NCBI GenBank assembly: GCA_027030245.1
Contig: JALVFE010000016.1
Span: forward strand, 372,001-436,000
DNA: 64,000 bases
Origin: Melioribacteraceae bacterium
GTDB lineage: Bacteria; Bacteroidota; Ignavibacteria; Ignavibacteriales; Melioribacteraceae
Direction of reading: 5' to 3'
The notes under the pieces were generated by a model. The model was not told the DNA's origin. It made no database searches and worked only from the letters and a program-made list of their open reading frames with translations. Positions 25,956-36,123 of the stretch are shown in pieces (within the stretch, counting starts at the first letter, position 1; each line of letters begins with the position of its first letter). Made by a program: the position numbers and the translations under genes.

Positions 25956-26642
25956 TTATACTAATGTTGAAAGATATCTGTCCACTTCCCTAACAATAAA
26001 AGATTTTTTGTACTCCTTTTTGATTTTTTCAAACAGTTCCTTAGCTTTTTCTTTGTTATCCGATTCCATAAAATTAATTCCGGCATTTAATAAATATTCG
26101 GGATTATGGGGATTAAATTTGGAAACATTTGCAGCCTTTTCGTAATACTCGGCTGCCTCTTCATTTTTCCCCATTGCTTCGTAACAAGCCGCTATACCCG
26201 CATAAGCGGTAGCTTTAAATATTTCGTTGTCCCCCGAGTAATCGTCGTAATATTTCAGCGCTTCGTCATATTTTCCTAAATAGTAATAGCTGTTGGCAAG
26301 GTAAATTTTTGCGTAGTTTCCTTGTTCCGTGCTTCCGTATTCTTCTACAATTTTTTTCAAACCAAGTATATCCGTGCCCGGTTTACCATCGATTGCTTCT
26401 TGGTAAGAGCCGGAATTGTATAAAGGCATAACCTTCGCTAAAGCAATGGTAGCTTCCGTATTTTTTTCTTTAACGTTATTTACATACCAAAAAACAGCAA
26501 GTAGGATTATTGCTACAGCACCGACACCTATTAAGATTTGTTGTTTGTAGGTATTGAAATATTCAATGCTTTTGTAATAAGTTGTAACAAGTTTATCTTC
26601 TTTGATTTGTTTTTTTGTGATTTTCTTCTTTTTAGCAATCAT
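25956..26642 (-). CDS. Membrane-anchored TPR protein
   Basis: The 228-residue protein has a Lys-rich N-terminus, one TM helix (about 37-53, ILIGVGAVAIILLAVFWYV) and then TPR-like repeats (QGNYAKIYLANSYYYLGKYDEALKYYDDY, TAYAGIAACYEAMGKNEEAAEYYEKAANV). The plan resembles YfgM-like or BamD-like single-pass scaffolds, with the repeats outside the cytoplasm. The specific partner is unknown. Confidence 0.8.
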   Translation of the reverse strand: MIAKKKKITKKQIKEDKLVTTYYKSIEYFNTYKQQILIGVGAVAIILLAVFWYVNNVKEKNTEATIALAKVMPLYNSGSYQEAIDGKPGTDILGLKKIVEEYGSTEQGNYAKIYLANSYYYLGKYDEALKYYDDYSGDNEIFKATAYAGIAACYEAMGKNEEAAEYYEKAANVSKFNPHNPEYLLNAGINFMESDNKEKAKELFEKIKKEYKKSFIVREVDRYLSTLV

Positions 26643-26699
26643 AATTTTCTCTTGTTTCTTCGTAGAATAACAAATTTATCTTAGAAATTTAACAAATAT

Positions 26700-27749
26700 T
26701 TAACTTACAATCCTAATATGATTAGAGAATATCCACGCCCGGTTTTCTGTGTAAACTTCCACCCGATAAGCGCCGGTTTTTCTTACAATGAAGGCAGCTT
26801 CGTTGGTGTCAACCGTGTCGATTGTTTTTCCGTTCCGGATTAGTTTAACTGTTCCGCTGACATTGGGTAAAATTACTCTTAATTTAACTTTTCCGTTAAG
26901 CTTAAATTCATCACCCATTTGGAAAATATTGTTCCCGGTTTCCGCAAAAAAACGGAATCCCGATGCATCGCCGTGATAGTAGTTAGCTATATAACATTTT
27001 CCGTTTTTAAGTGCGCTATAAATCAACTCCTTTGCTTGCCGAACCGCGGATTTCGATTTTCCTTTTGGCAATTTCTTTTCGGTTAGAACATAAGTACGAA
27101 TTGATTTGAAAAGTATTTTATACGGGAAAACCTCCACTTCGAAAAATCCGAGAAGATTTACTTTATGTGCATGCGCATCAACTCCGCCTATTCCAACTAC
27201 ACGGCGTTTCATATTTAATTTATCCCAAACTTTTAATGTTTCGGCAGGGGGAGCTTTTATGGAACTCAACGGGTGGATAAAGTAATTATATTTGTTTTTA
27301 TCGTTAAGTCCTTCCATCCATTCCGACATGTGATTCCAAATTTCGATTCCGGTAAAATCGTCAGTATCCCATTCCGTCCAAGGATATGGCGGATGTTCTT
27401 TCATCGATTTCCTTTTTTCGTGCGGATGCGCCAAAAATCCTATTCCACCGGCATCTTTAACTATTTTAACATATTCTTTTGCTGATTGACGAGTAGACGG
27501 GGTTTCATCAATTCCGAAAGCAAGATAATGGTTTTGGTTTTTTCTATCGTTTATTTCAACACCGACAAGAAGCAGCGTGTTACCGTGCCAACCTTCATAA
27601 CCTTCTTTTAATGCCCGTAAAGTGTTATGATCGGTAAGAATAATATAGTCAAGACCGACTTCATTCGCGGCTTTGGCAATATCTTTAACCGAGCCGGAAC
27701 CATCGGAAAATTTAGAGTGCATATGTATGGCGCCGCTATATTCATACAT
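26700..27749 (-). CDS. PHP-domain metal-dependent phosphoesterase-like protein
   Basis: The 349-residue protein has PHP motif I IHMHSKFSDGSGSVKD (about 8-23) and motif II TDHNTLRAL, with later metal ligands in GFLAHPHE and GVDAHAHK. It resembles the YciV/TrpH-like PHP phosphoesterases in its first two thirds. The C-terminal 100 residues look like a beta-sandwich domain (LNGKVKLRVILPNVSGTVKLIRNGK). No signal peptide is seen. It may hydrolyse a phosphate ester; the substrate is unknown. Confidence 0.85.
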   Translation of the reverse strand: MYEYSGAIHMHSKFSDGSGSVKDIAKAANEVGLDYIILTDHNTLRALKEGYEGWHGNTLLLVGVEINDRKNQNHYLAFGIDETPSTRQSAKEYVKIVKDAGGIGFLAHPHEKRKSMKEHPPYPWTEWDTDDFTGIEIWNHMSEWMEGLNDKNKYNYFIHPLSSIKAPPAETLKVWDKLNMKRRVVGIGGVDAHAHKVNLLGFFEVEVFPYKILFKSIRTYVLTEKKLPKGKSKSAVRQAKELIYSALKNGKCYIANYYHGDASGFRFFAETGNNIFQMGDEFKLNGKVKLRVILPNVSGTVKLIRNGKTIDTVDTNEAAFIVRKTGAYRVEVYTENRAWIFSNHIRIVS

Positions 27750-27775
27750 AATCGGATTGTCTTTGTTTCAAACTT

Positions 27776-28078
27776 TTAACTTTCAACTTCAAATAAAGTT
27801 GTGTAATGGGTCGATTTGTCTTTAATCATATCCGAAACTTTTGTCATTAAAATGTCGATTCGCTCATTATCGATGTCATCTGCATTTTCCCATGCTTCTT
27901 TGGATTCGTAAACATACATTTCTTCGAAACAATTTGGTTTTCCTTTTACTTCGTAAACCGAATAACTTTCAAGTCCGTCACCTTTTACTAGACTCTTTAA
28001 TTCTTTAATAACAGTTAAATAATCTTCTCTTTTTTCCGGATAAATATCATAACGGATTGAAAAAATAACTTTGCTCAT
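27776..28078 (-). CDS. Antibiotic-biosynthesis-monooxygenase-like dimeric alpha-beta barrel protein
   Basis: The 100-residue protein has the ABM/YgiN-like pattern: VIFSIRYDIYPEKREDYLTVI, then LESYSVYEVKGKPNCFEEMYVYESKEAWENADD. Members include quinol monooxygenases and many of unknown role. It lies between dapF (11-bp gap) and the PHP gene on the same strand. No cofactor-binding residues can be assigned. Confidence 0.7.
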   Translation of the reverse strand: MSKVIFSIRYDIYPEKREDYLTVIKELKSLVKGDGLESYSVYEVKGKPNCFEEMYVYESKEAWENADDIDNERIDILMTKVSDMIKDKSTHYTTLFEVES

Positions 28079-28089
28079 CTATCTCCTCT

Positions 28090-28935
28090 TTAATTTAGAA
28101 TAAATTTACCATGAAAAACAATTTTAGCATTACCCTTAAGGGTTATATTTGTAAATATATTATTTTCATACTTAAAATTAACTACTAATTTTTCGCCGCT
28201 TTTAGTTAAAATATTAACTGGCGGTTTAATATCTCTATGCAAAAAAGCAGAAATCGCTGAGGCAACGGAACCGGTTCCGCATGAAAGAGTTTCGTATTCC
28301 ACTCCCCTCTCGTAAGTTCTCACCGAAATATTCTCATCACCGGGATCAATAAAATTAACGTTTACTCCTACAGGCGCAAATTCCTTGGCAAATCTGATTT
28401 TACGACCGATTCTTAAAACATCCACATTATCAATGTTAGTATTTGAGCTAAAGAGCCCGGAATTTTCATTAATATTAATTACAAAATGCGGCACATTCAA
28501 ATCGATAAAATCCCCCGTTACATGTATACCGTCGAATTCGATTACTTTATTCAAATCAATTTTTAATGGTTTTTGCAAATTAAAAACCGGCGTACCCGAA
28601 TCATCTATGAATCCGTGATATTGTTTTCCGTTAAAAACAAAATACACTTTCCCTTTATTTAGAGACCGTTTATCCCTTATATATTTAATTACACAACGTG
28701 AACCGTTACCGCACAAAGCGCCGTAACTTCCATCGGAATTATAAAATTCAATATTTAATTCTTCGCCGGAATGGGATTGTAAAATCATTAATCCGTCAGC
28801 ACCTACCCCTGTTTTTCTATCGCAAATTTTTTGGATTAACTCTTTCGAAAATCTCGTATTGTTATTTTCCGCCCGGTCAATAAGAACAAAATCATTACCG
28901 GCAGCCACCATTTTTATAAAAGAAATAAAATTCAT
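28090..28935 (-). CDS. dapF: Diaminopimelate epimerase
   Basis: The 281-residue enzyme turns LL- into meso-diaminopimelate for lysine and peptidoglycan synthesis. It has FIKMVAAGNDFVLIDR at the N-terminus, the first catalytic Cys in YGALCGNGSRC (about 73-83) and the second in LSCGTGSVASA (about 218-228). Length and motifs are normal. No other lysine-pathway gene is adjacent. Confidence 0.97.
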   Translation of the reverse strand: MNFISFIKMVAAGNDFVLIDRAENNNTRFSKELIQKICDRKTGVGADGLMILQSHSGEELNIEFYNSDGSYGALCGNGSRCVIKYIRDKRSLNKGKVYFVFNGKQYHGFIDDSGTPVFNLQKPLKIDLNKVIEFDGIHVTGDFIDLNVPHFVININENSGLFSSNTNIDNVDVLRIGRKIRFAKEFAPVGVNVNFIDPGDENISVRTYERGVEYETLSCGTGSVASAISAFLHRDIKPPVNILTKSGEKLVVNFKYENNIFTNITLKGNAKIVFHGKFILN

Positions 28936-29019
28936 AGCGAATTGAAATTTACTTTAATTCACTTTTGTTTGCAATAGAATTCATTATAATTTTTATTCGG
29001 ATGTGAATCTAAGTTGGTC

Positions 29020-29688
29020 TCAGTCATTCCCACAATACTTTTCGAGTAAGCTACCTGCGCGGGTTAAACCCAAATCGAACGCTTTTCTTAAATGCAGACA
29101 AGCTTCGGGGATTTCGTTCTTTTTGATTTTTAATTTGCCTAAATGAAAATATGCCTCTGCATAGTCCGGCTTAATTTCAATAGCTTTCTTAAAATCTTCC
29201 AGCGCACCGAAGTAATCCTTATTTGCTTCTTTCAAAGCACCTCTCATAACGTAAGCAATAGCATTTTGCGGGTTTTTTCGGATGGCTTTATTATAATTTT
29301 CCAACTCTTCTTTATATCTTTTTAGTTCTTCATCTTCTTCATGCAACTCTTCAACTATCTGTTTTTTGATCTCTTGCATGCCGTAATTAGGATCGATTTT
29401 CTCCAAATATATTTCTGCATCTTTATTACCTAATTTTAACGCCTTTCTAAAATCTGAAATCGCATTTTTATTCTTTCCGATTTTCATATAGTACTTTCCT
29501 CTTTCGAAGTAAGCCAGATCGTCTTCCGGATTAAATTGTATTGCAATGGTTAATTCCTCGAGTCGGCTTTTAGGGGAAGGCAAAGGTTTATTTGAACCGG
29601 AGAGAACTATTTTTATAAACACAAAAAGAATAATTATTCCCGCGGCTATGACCAATATTACAACGGTATTTGAATCACCGGTTATCAT
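29020..29688 (-). CDS. Membrane-anchored TPR protein
   Basis: The start is set at the ATG at 29688; a TTG two codons upstream is also possible. There is an N-terminal TM helix (about 8-26, TVVILVIAAGIIILFVFIKIV) and then TPR units (DLAYFERGKYYMKIGKNKNAISDFRKALKL, AIAYVMRGALKEANKDYFGALEDFKKAIEIKPDYAEAYFHLGKLKI). It is probably a single-pass protein with TPR units for protein contacts. The role is unknown. Confidence 0.83.
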   Translation of the reverse strand: MITGDSNTVVILVIAAGIIILFVFIKIVLSGSNKPLPSPKSRLEELTIAIQFNPEDDLAYFERGKYYMKIGKNKNAISDFRKALKLGNKDAEIYLEKIDPNYGMQEIKKQIVEELHEEDEELKRYKEELENYNKAIRKNPQNAIAYVMRGALKEANKDYFGALEDFKKAIEIKPDYAEAYFHLGKLKIKKNEIPEACLHLRKAFDLGLTRAGSLLEKYCGND

Positions 29689-30369
<681 letters not shown>

Positions 30370-30398
30370 TTAATTTGTGGGTTGCATTCACGGAGATT

Positions 30399-30950
30399 TT
30401 ATTTGTTTTCCCAATTTAAATCGGGAACATTATTTTCAAAATTTTCATAACGTGCAAGAACAAAAAGTAAATCGGATAATCTGTTCAGATATTTAACAAC
30501 AAAATCGTTTATCTGTTCCCTTGTTGCCAGTTCAACAACCTTTCTTTCCGCTCGGCGGCATACCGTTCTTGCAAAATGCAAATATGCCGCTCCGGGAGTT
30601 CCGCCAGGAAGTATGAACACTTTCAATTCAGGTAATTCTTCATCCAATTCGTCAATCCACTTTTCCAATTGCTCAACTAATGCTTGGTCTGCTCTCTGTA
30701 TTTCAATTTTTATTTTTTGTTCATCCAACGGAGTAGCAAGATCGGAACCGATAAAGAACAATTGGTTTTGTAATTGAGCAAGTATTTCATTTGCTTTACC
30801 GCTTTTACAGTTTGTACGCGCAATGCCTATAACAGAGTTTAATTCGTCAACCGTACCGTATGCTTCAAGTCGAGCAGAATTTTTATCTACCCGCTTTCCA
30901 CCGAAAAGCGATGTTTTTCCTGCGTCGCCGGTTTTTGTATAAATCTTCAT
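30399..30950 (-). CDS. Cob(I)alamin adenosyltransferase, PduO/MMAB type
   Basis: The 183-residue protein has KIYTKTGDAGKTSLFGGKRVDKNSARLEAYGTVDELNS, the PduO-type ATP-binding N-terminus, then ARTVCRRAERKVVEL and YLNRLSDLLFVLARY with the conserved Arg/Asp residues. It transfers adenosyl from ATP to cob(I)alamin to make coenzyme B12. It overlaps the ygfZ-like gene by 4 bp. No B12-dependent enzyme gene is adjacent. Confidence 0.95.
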   Translation of the reverse strand: MKIYTKTGDAGKTSLFGGKRVDKNSARLEAYGTVDELNSVIGIARTNCKSGKANEILAQLQNQLFFIGSDLATPLDEQKIKIEIQRADQALVEQLEKWIDELDEELPELKVFILPGGTPGAAYLHFARTVCRRAERKVVELATREQINDFVVKYLNRLSDLLFVLARYENFENNVPDLNWENK

Positions 30951-32032
30951 TTTGAAAAAGGTAAATCCTTAATTACAATGCTTAATTTTTCTTTTTCATT
31001 TTTCGCAACAAATTTATTCCCTGGGTTTACAAAATTCTTCCTAATTAATCCCAAGCCAATATTTTTATTAAATTTGTGCGAATAAGCAACACTCGTTACT
31101 TCACCTATAATTTCGCCCGAGTTTAATATATCATATTCATTTTCATTAGGTTTCCCATCGAAAACCAGACCGACCAGTTTTCTTTGAACTTTATCGTACG
31201 AATCGAGCCGCATAATTACTTCCTGACCAATGAAACAACCTTTTTTAAAATCCACATAGTCCATTAAACCAAGTTCGTGAGGATTATAATTATCGTTTAT
31301 TTCATTGGGGAAAACGGGTATTCCGTTTTCTATTCTGAATATGTTATGAGCAATTTCCCCAACCATTTGAACATCGAAGACACTTACATGATTCAGCAGA
31401 TATTCAATCAATTTTTTCCCAACGGATGTTTCTCCGAAAAGCCAATAATTGGAAATTCCGCCGGGCAACTCATTCTTCACAACTTTAAATATCAAACCTT
31501 CGATATTTACATTTACAATTCTTTTGTTATCCAAAGCATCGATAAACTTTCCGCATATCAGGGTTAAATACGATTCGGCTTGAGGGCCGCAGACTTCAAA
31601 TAAAAACAAATCTTTTTCTTGTTCCACCTTTATATCTTCATTTATAATATACCTGTCAATCCATCGATGCAACCTGTAATTTTCATCGGGACTGCCGATT
31701 AACATATAATCGTAATCAAATCTCATCATTGTGGCTTTGTCAATCATTCTGCCTTTATCGTTAGTAAACAACGTCTCTATTTTTTCATTTACATTCAATC
31801 CGGTAATATTATTAGTCGATATACGATGAATAAAATCGAGAACATCTTTACCGTATAACTTCAAAAATAATTTTCCGGACGAGTTTTTAATTCCCACACC
31901 GTTTTTAAGTGTGAAGTATTCTTTTTCAATATCCGAATAAACGAGTATTTCACCGTTGCCGTTTAATTCAGCATCGACAAATCTGTCTTTGAGAAAATTG
32001 TTTATGATTTTATTTTCCAATTTACTTTCCAA
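30947..32032 (-). CDS. ygfZ: YgfZ/GcvT-domain folate-binding protein
   Basis: The 361-residue protein has a GcvT-like fold with the family motif KKGCFIGQEVIMRLDSY (about 256-272), containing the diagnostic Cys of KGCxxGQE. YgfZ uses tetrahydrofolate to help iron-sulfur cluster assembly or repair. The start is TTG (32032) with GGTGA close upstream. It overlaps the adenosyltransferase gene by 4 bp. Confidence 0.88.
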   Translation of the reverse strand: MESKLENKIINNFLKDRFVDAELNGNGEILVYSDIEKEYFTLKNGVGIKNSSGKLFLKLYGKDVLDFIHRISTNNITGLNVNEKIETLFTNDKGRMIDKATMMRFDYDYMLIGSPDENYRLHRWIDRYIINEDIKVEQEKDLFLFEVCGPQAESYLTLICGKFIDALDNKRIVNVNIEGLIFKVVKNELPGGISNYWLFGETSVGKKLIEYLLNHVSVFDVQMVGEIAHNIFRIENGIPVFPNEINDNYNPHELGLMDYVDFKKGCFIGQEVIMRLDSYDKVQRKLVGLVFDGKPNENEYDILNSGEIIGEVTSVAYSHKFNKNIGLGLIRKNFVNPGNKFVAKNEKEKLSIVIKDLPFSK

Positions 32033-32058
32033 TCTTCACCGGTTATGTTTGTTAAAAA

Positions 32059-33435
32059 TTATTTCCTTTTGATTTTCGAAAATTCATCGAAAAAGTAAAT
32101 AGAACTTATGATACCTAAATGAAAAGTATCCAAACTAAAATGCTCGTTGGGTGAATGGATATTATCGGTATCCAAACCGAATCCCATTAGTACTGCAGGA
32201 GCATTCAATTGTTGAACAAAATCCACAACAATAGGTATGGAACCGCCTTCCCTTGTGAAAACGGTTTTCTTCCCGAATGCTTTTGAAGTAGCTTTTGCCG
32301 CAGCTACAATTGCCGGATCTTCCAACGGAATAACCACCGGATAGGCTCCGTGCATTGCTTTAACTTTAATTTTTATACTCTTCGGAGCTAATGATTTTAC
32401 ATATTTAGTAAATTCCCTGGCAATTTCGTTCGGGTCTTGATCGGGTACCAAGCGCATACTTATTTTTGCGGATGCTTTGGATGGAAGAACAGTTTTTGCT
32501 CCTTCTTCCGTAAAGCCGCCAACAATCCCGTTACAATCAAGAGTAGGTCGAGCCCACAATCTTTCCAAAGTGGAATATCCTTTTTCGCCGTAAAGTTCTT
32601 TAACGCCAAGTTCTTTTGCAAATTTTTTATCGGAAAATCTAAGTCTTTTAATATTTTCTTTTTCCTTCTTAGTCAGTTTTTTCACTTTTGAGTAAAAATT
32701 GGGGATGGTAACTTTTCCGTCTTTGTTGTGAAGCTTAGCAATGATTTTTGCCAATTCGTTTATCGGATTTGCTACGGCGCCGCCAAAACTTCCGGAATGT
32801 AAATCCCGGTTTGGACCGGTCACTTCAACTTCCATATATGTTAAACCGCGCAGACCGTAATTAATTGTAGGTATTCCGGGCGCATACATGCTTGTATCGG
32901 AAATAAGCACCGCATCGCATTTCAATAATTTTTTGTTTTTCTTCAAAAACAGTTCTATGTTTTCGCCACCAACTTCTTCCTCGCCTTCAATCAAAAATTT
33001 TACGTTTAACGGCAGTTTCTTTTCTGTTTTCATATAAGCTTCAACACTTTTGATATGGACAAAATTTTGTCCTTTATTGTCATCCGCACCGCGCGCCCAA
33101 ATTTTACCGTCTTTTATCACCGGTTCAAAGGGATCGGAATCCCATTCCTCCAATGGATCGACAGGTTGAACATCGTAATGCCCGTATATCAAAACTGTAG
33201 GTTTACCCGGCGCACCTAACCATTCACCGTACACCAAAGGATTGCCTTTTGTGGGGATTAGTTTTACGTTTTTCATACCGGCTTCTTTTAGCTTTTTCGC
33301 AACAAAGTTGGCACATGTTTTCATATCTTTTTTATGCGCCGGCAAAGTACTGATACTCGGAATCCGTAAATAATCTTTAAGTTCCTCGATATAACGGTTA
33401 TTGTTTGCTTTAACAAAATCAATGACTTTTTTCAT
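32059..33435 (-). CDS. M20-family dipeptidase (zinc peptidase)
   Basis: The 458-residue protein has metal and catalytic motifs of M20: VLIYGHYDVQPVDP (about 81-94), the bridging Asp in ARGADDNKGQ, IEGEEEVGGEN (catalytic Glu) and a late His in IHSPNEHFSLD. The dimerisation insert is present at about 185-300. It resembles CNDP/PepV-like dipeptidases. There is no signal peptide, so it is probably cytosolic. It is divergent from lptF. Confidence 0.93.
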   Translation of the reverse strand: MKKVIDFVKANNNRYIEELKDYLRIPSISTLPAHKKDMKTCANFVAKKLKEAGMKNVKLIPTKGNPLVYGEWLGAPGKPTVLIYGHYDVQPVDPLEEWDSDPFEPVIKDGKIWARGADDNKGQNFVHIKSVEAYMKTEKKLPLNVKFLIEGEEEVGGENIELFLKKNKKLLKCDAVLISDTSMYAPGIPTINYGLRGLTYMEVEVTGPNRDLHSGSFGGAVANPINELAKIIAKLHNKDGKVTIPNFYSKVKKLTKKEKENIKRLRFSDKKFAKELGVKELYGEKGYSTLERLWARPTLDCNGIVGGFTEEGAKTVLPSKASAKISMRLVPDQDPNEIAREFTKYVKSLAPKSIKIKVKAMHGAYPVVIPLEDPAIVAAAKATSKAFGKKTVFTREGGSIPIVVDFVQQLNAPAVLMGFGLDTDNIHSPNEHFSLDTFHLGIISSIYFFDEFSKIKRK

Positions 33436-33580
33436 TTTGTGCCTCCGTAAAAAAATCCGGCACGCAAAATTAAGCGTTCCGGGTAAATTATAAAAACTTT
33501 GTAAATGAATAATATTATCATCAAATTTAAGTAATAAAATTAAATTTTAACAGAAATATAATGACGTTCCTAAAAATTGT

Positions 33581-33610
33581 TTGCAAAAATAAGATTAAAT
33601 ATTATATAAT
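33581..33610 (+). promoter_or_regulatory. Promoter of lptF, possibly giving a leaderless transcript
   Basis: TTGCAA at 33581-33586 and TATAAT at 33605-33610 are 18 bp apart. The -10 ends 8 bp before the lptF ATG (33619), and no ribosome site is seen between them. The transcript would thus begin at or close to the start codon. Confidence 0.45.
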
Positions 33611-33618
33611 ATAAATTT

Positions 33619-34986
33619 ATGATTTTATTCCGTTACATATTAAGAAACATATTTCTTCCGTTCTTGTTTGCCCTTTTTACGTTAATGTCCGTATTCATGT
33701 TACAATTTTTCATGAAGATTGCGGATAAGCTTATCGGCAAAGGGTTAAGCTTTTTCGTTATTGCGAAATTAATAACTTATAGTTTGTCGTGGATGTTCGT
33801 GTTGGCAGTGCCCATGGCTGTTTTGGTTGCAACTCTAATGGCGTTCGGAACAATGGCGCAAAATAACGAAATTGCCATAATGAAAGCGAGCGGAATAAGT
33901 CTTTACAAAATTATGATTCCTCCATTATTCTTTAGTATTGTGGTCGGTTCCCTTCTTGTTCAATTCAACAACAGAGTTTATCCCGATGCCAACCATGAGT
34001 TGAGAATTTTATTGGAAGATATTTCAAGACAGAAACCGATGCTTTCTTTAGTGCCCGGCGTTTTTTCACAAGAAATAAGACATTATTCCATTCTGGCAAG
34101 GGAAATTGATGCTAAAACAAACTTGTTAAAAAACCTTGTCATTTACGATCAATCCAAACCTCCGGAACTAAATATTATCACGGCAAAACGGGGGAAAATA
34201 TATCTTTCGAAAGATCAAAAGAAAATGATTTTCGATTTGTTCAACGGAGAAATACATACTTCCGACAGAACCGAAGAGAAAAAGTACAGAAAAATTATTT
34301 TCTCAAGACATAAAATAGCTTTGGATGCATCGCAATTTGTTTTTCGAGAAACCACATTCGATAAACAAAGAGGAGACCGGGAATTAAGCGCTCAAGCTAT
34401 GCTTGTGATTGTAGACAGTTTAGAAAAAGAAGTTAATAGACTATACGAGGAAATGACAAGTCGTGTTCTCCAAGCAAGTCCGCATACATATCTTTCATCG
34501 GTAAAACCAAAAAAATCTTCGAAGTTGAGATTAAAACTTGCTTATCTGCGCGCTCAAGATATTATAAAGTCTTCGCAAAATACTGTGAATTCCATTTTAA
34601 GAAGGATTAAATCCAAGAAAATAAGAATCAGTTCTTACCGGGTAGAAATTCATAAAAAATATGCAATACCGTTTGCTTGCATTGTTTTTATTTTAATCGG
34701 CGTACCTTTGGGAACCATGACTCGGAAAAGCGGCGCGGGCGTTGCCGCAACCATAAGTCTTCTTTTCTTTCTTGTATATTGGGCTTTTTTACTCGGTGGG
34801 GAAAAATTAGCCGACCGGGGAATTCTTTCTCCTTTCTGGGGGATTTGGAGCGCTAATATAGTTCTTGGGTTCTTAGGTTTAATTTTATTAATTAAATCAG
34901 CACGAGAAAGAATTACGCTTAATTTAGAAGTATTTCAGAAACTTATCCCAAAACAATGGAGAGTTAACCCTGAAAATTCTCGATAA
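33619..34986 (+). CDS. lptF: LptF/LptG-family permease (YjgP/YjgQ), first
   Basis: The 455-residue protein has three N-terminal and three C-terminal TM helices around a periplasmic beta domain. It starts FRYILRNIFLPFLFALFTL and has GTMAQNNEIAIMKASGISLYKIMIPPL, the cytoplasmic coupling region, plus IPFACIVFILIGVPLGTMTRKSG in the C-terminal part. It pairs with the next gene and the LptB ATPase to extract lipopolysaccharide from the inner membrane. LptB is not in the window. It is longer than E. coli LptF (about 366), with an inserted segment at about 260-335 in the periplasmic region. Confidence 0.9.
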   Translation: MILFRYILRNIFLPFLFALFTLMSVFMLQFFMKIADKLIGKGLSFFVIAKLITYSLSWMFVLAVPMAVLVATLMAFGTMAQNNEIAIMKASGISLYKIMIPPLFFSIVVGSLLVQFNNRVYPDANHELRILLEDISRQKPMLSLVPGVFSQEIRHYSILAREIDAKTNLLKNLVIYDQSKPPELNIITAKRGKIYLSKDQKKMIFDLFNGEIHTSDRTEEKKYRKIIFSRHKIALDASQFVFRETTFDKQRGDRELSAQAMLVIVDSLEKEVNRLYEEMTSRVLQASPHTYLSSVKPKKSSKLRLKLAYLRAQDIIKSSQNTVNSILRRIKSKKIRISSYRVEIHKKYAIPFACIVFILIGVPLGTMTRKSGAGVAATISLLFFLVYWAFLLGGEKLADRGILSPFWGIWSANIVLGFLGLILLIKSARERITLNLEVFQKLIPKQWRVNPENSR

Positions 34987-36052
34987 ATATATCGTTAAGC
35001 AATTTATTCAAATTATCCTTTTCGGGTTGTTAACCTTCCTGCTTATTTTCGTTATTATCGATTTAATGGAAAACCTCGATGATTTTATTGATCAAAATGT
35101 ACCGTTAAGAATAGTTCTCCAATACTATCTCAATTTCATTCCCGAAATAATCAGATTGATGCTTCCGGTAAGTGTTTTGCTAGGCGGATTGTTTACCGCC
35201 GGAAAAATGTCTAACTTAAACGAGCTTACTGCAATCAAAGCGAGCGGGGTTAGTTTATACAGATTTGTAATTCCTTTTCTTACAACTTCATTCCTGATAA
35301 GTTTACTTGCTATTTATTTCGGAGGATACGTAGTTCCCCAAGCAAATAAACACAAAGTTGATATTGAACGATCATACATGAAAAAAGGATTTGTACGTTC
35401 GGGAAGCAACATATTTTTTCAGGACAGTCCTAACCGGATAGTTACGATTTCTTATTATGACATTATCAATCAAAAAGCTAACAGAGTAAGCATTCAGGAA
35501 TTTGCGAAATCGGACTTGGTAAAAATGGTTTTAAGGATTGATGCCAGAAGAATGCGATACGATTCCACAAAAGCGAGTTGGGTTTTATACAACGGAATTA
35601 AACGCACTTTTAATAATTCCGGGGTTTCGGTAAATAAATTTGATTCACTAGTTGTGTCTTATCTTAATTTTACTCCAGAACAAATTATCAAGAAACAACG
35701 AAAACCGGAAGAAATGACATTAACCGAGCTGGAAGAATATGCAAATGAATTATATAAGACGGGCACGGATCCTACTAGAATTTATATAGAATATAATTCC
35801 CGTTTGGCATTTGCTTTTGCCAGCTTTATAGTTATTTTATTTGGTGTTACAATTTCTGCAAACAAACGCAGCGGAAGTCTTGCCATACAGTTTGGTATAA
35901 GTATTCTTTTAACTTTTGTTTATTTAGTTTTAATGAAAATCAGTCAGGCTTTCGGCAAAAACGGATTACTCGATCCTTTCATTACAGCTTGGAGCGCCAA
36001 CATTCTGTTCTTTCTTGCCGGGGTTGTAAATTTATTCCGCGTCGAAAAATAA
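34970..36052 (+). CDS. lptG: LptF/LptG-family permease (YjgP/YjgQ), second
   Basis: The frame contains LptG-like sequence upstream of the first usual start (TTG at 35027): KILDKYIVKQFIQIILFGL, the family's first TM region. A CTG at 34970 directly precedes it, with GGAG 8 bases upstream, so CTG is taken as the start (360 residues). The protein has six TMs and LNELTAIKASGVSLYRF, matching the coupling motif of its partner. It overlaps the lptF end by 17 bp, consistent with translational coupling. Confidence 0.9.
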   Translation: MKILDKYIVKQFIQIILFGLLTFLLIFVIIDLMENLDDFIDQNVPLRIVLQYYLNFIPEIIRLMLPVSVLLGGLFTAGKMSNLNELTAIKASGVSLYRFVIPFLTTSFLISLLAIYFGGYVVPQANKHKVDIERSYMKKGFVRSGSNIFFQDSPNRIVTISYYDIINQKANRVSIQEFAKSDLVKMVLRIDARRMRYDSTKASWVLYNGIKRTFNNSGVSVNKFDSLVVSYLNFTPEQIIKKQRKPEEMTLTELEEYANELYKTGTDPTRIYIEYNSRLAFAFASFIVILFGVTISANKRSGSLAIQFGISILLTFVYLVLMKISQAFGKNGLLDPFITAWSANILFFLAGVVNLFRVEK

Positions 36053-36123
36053 AAACAATTAATCCATGTTCCGGTTTGTTTACTTCCGGTTTTTTACACT
36101 GAATAATTAAGGTTGTAAAAAAA

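Noticed and set aside
36061-36103. A terminator after lptG (two TTCCGGTTT copies and a T-run)
   Set aside because: The copies are direct, not inverted; only a 4-bp CCGG stem can form.
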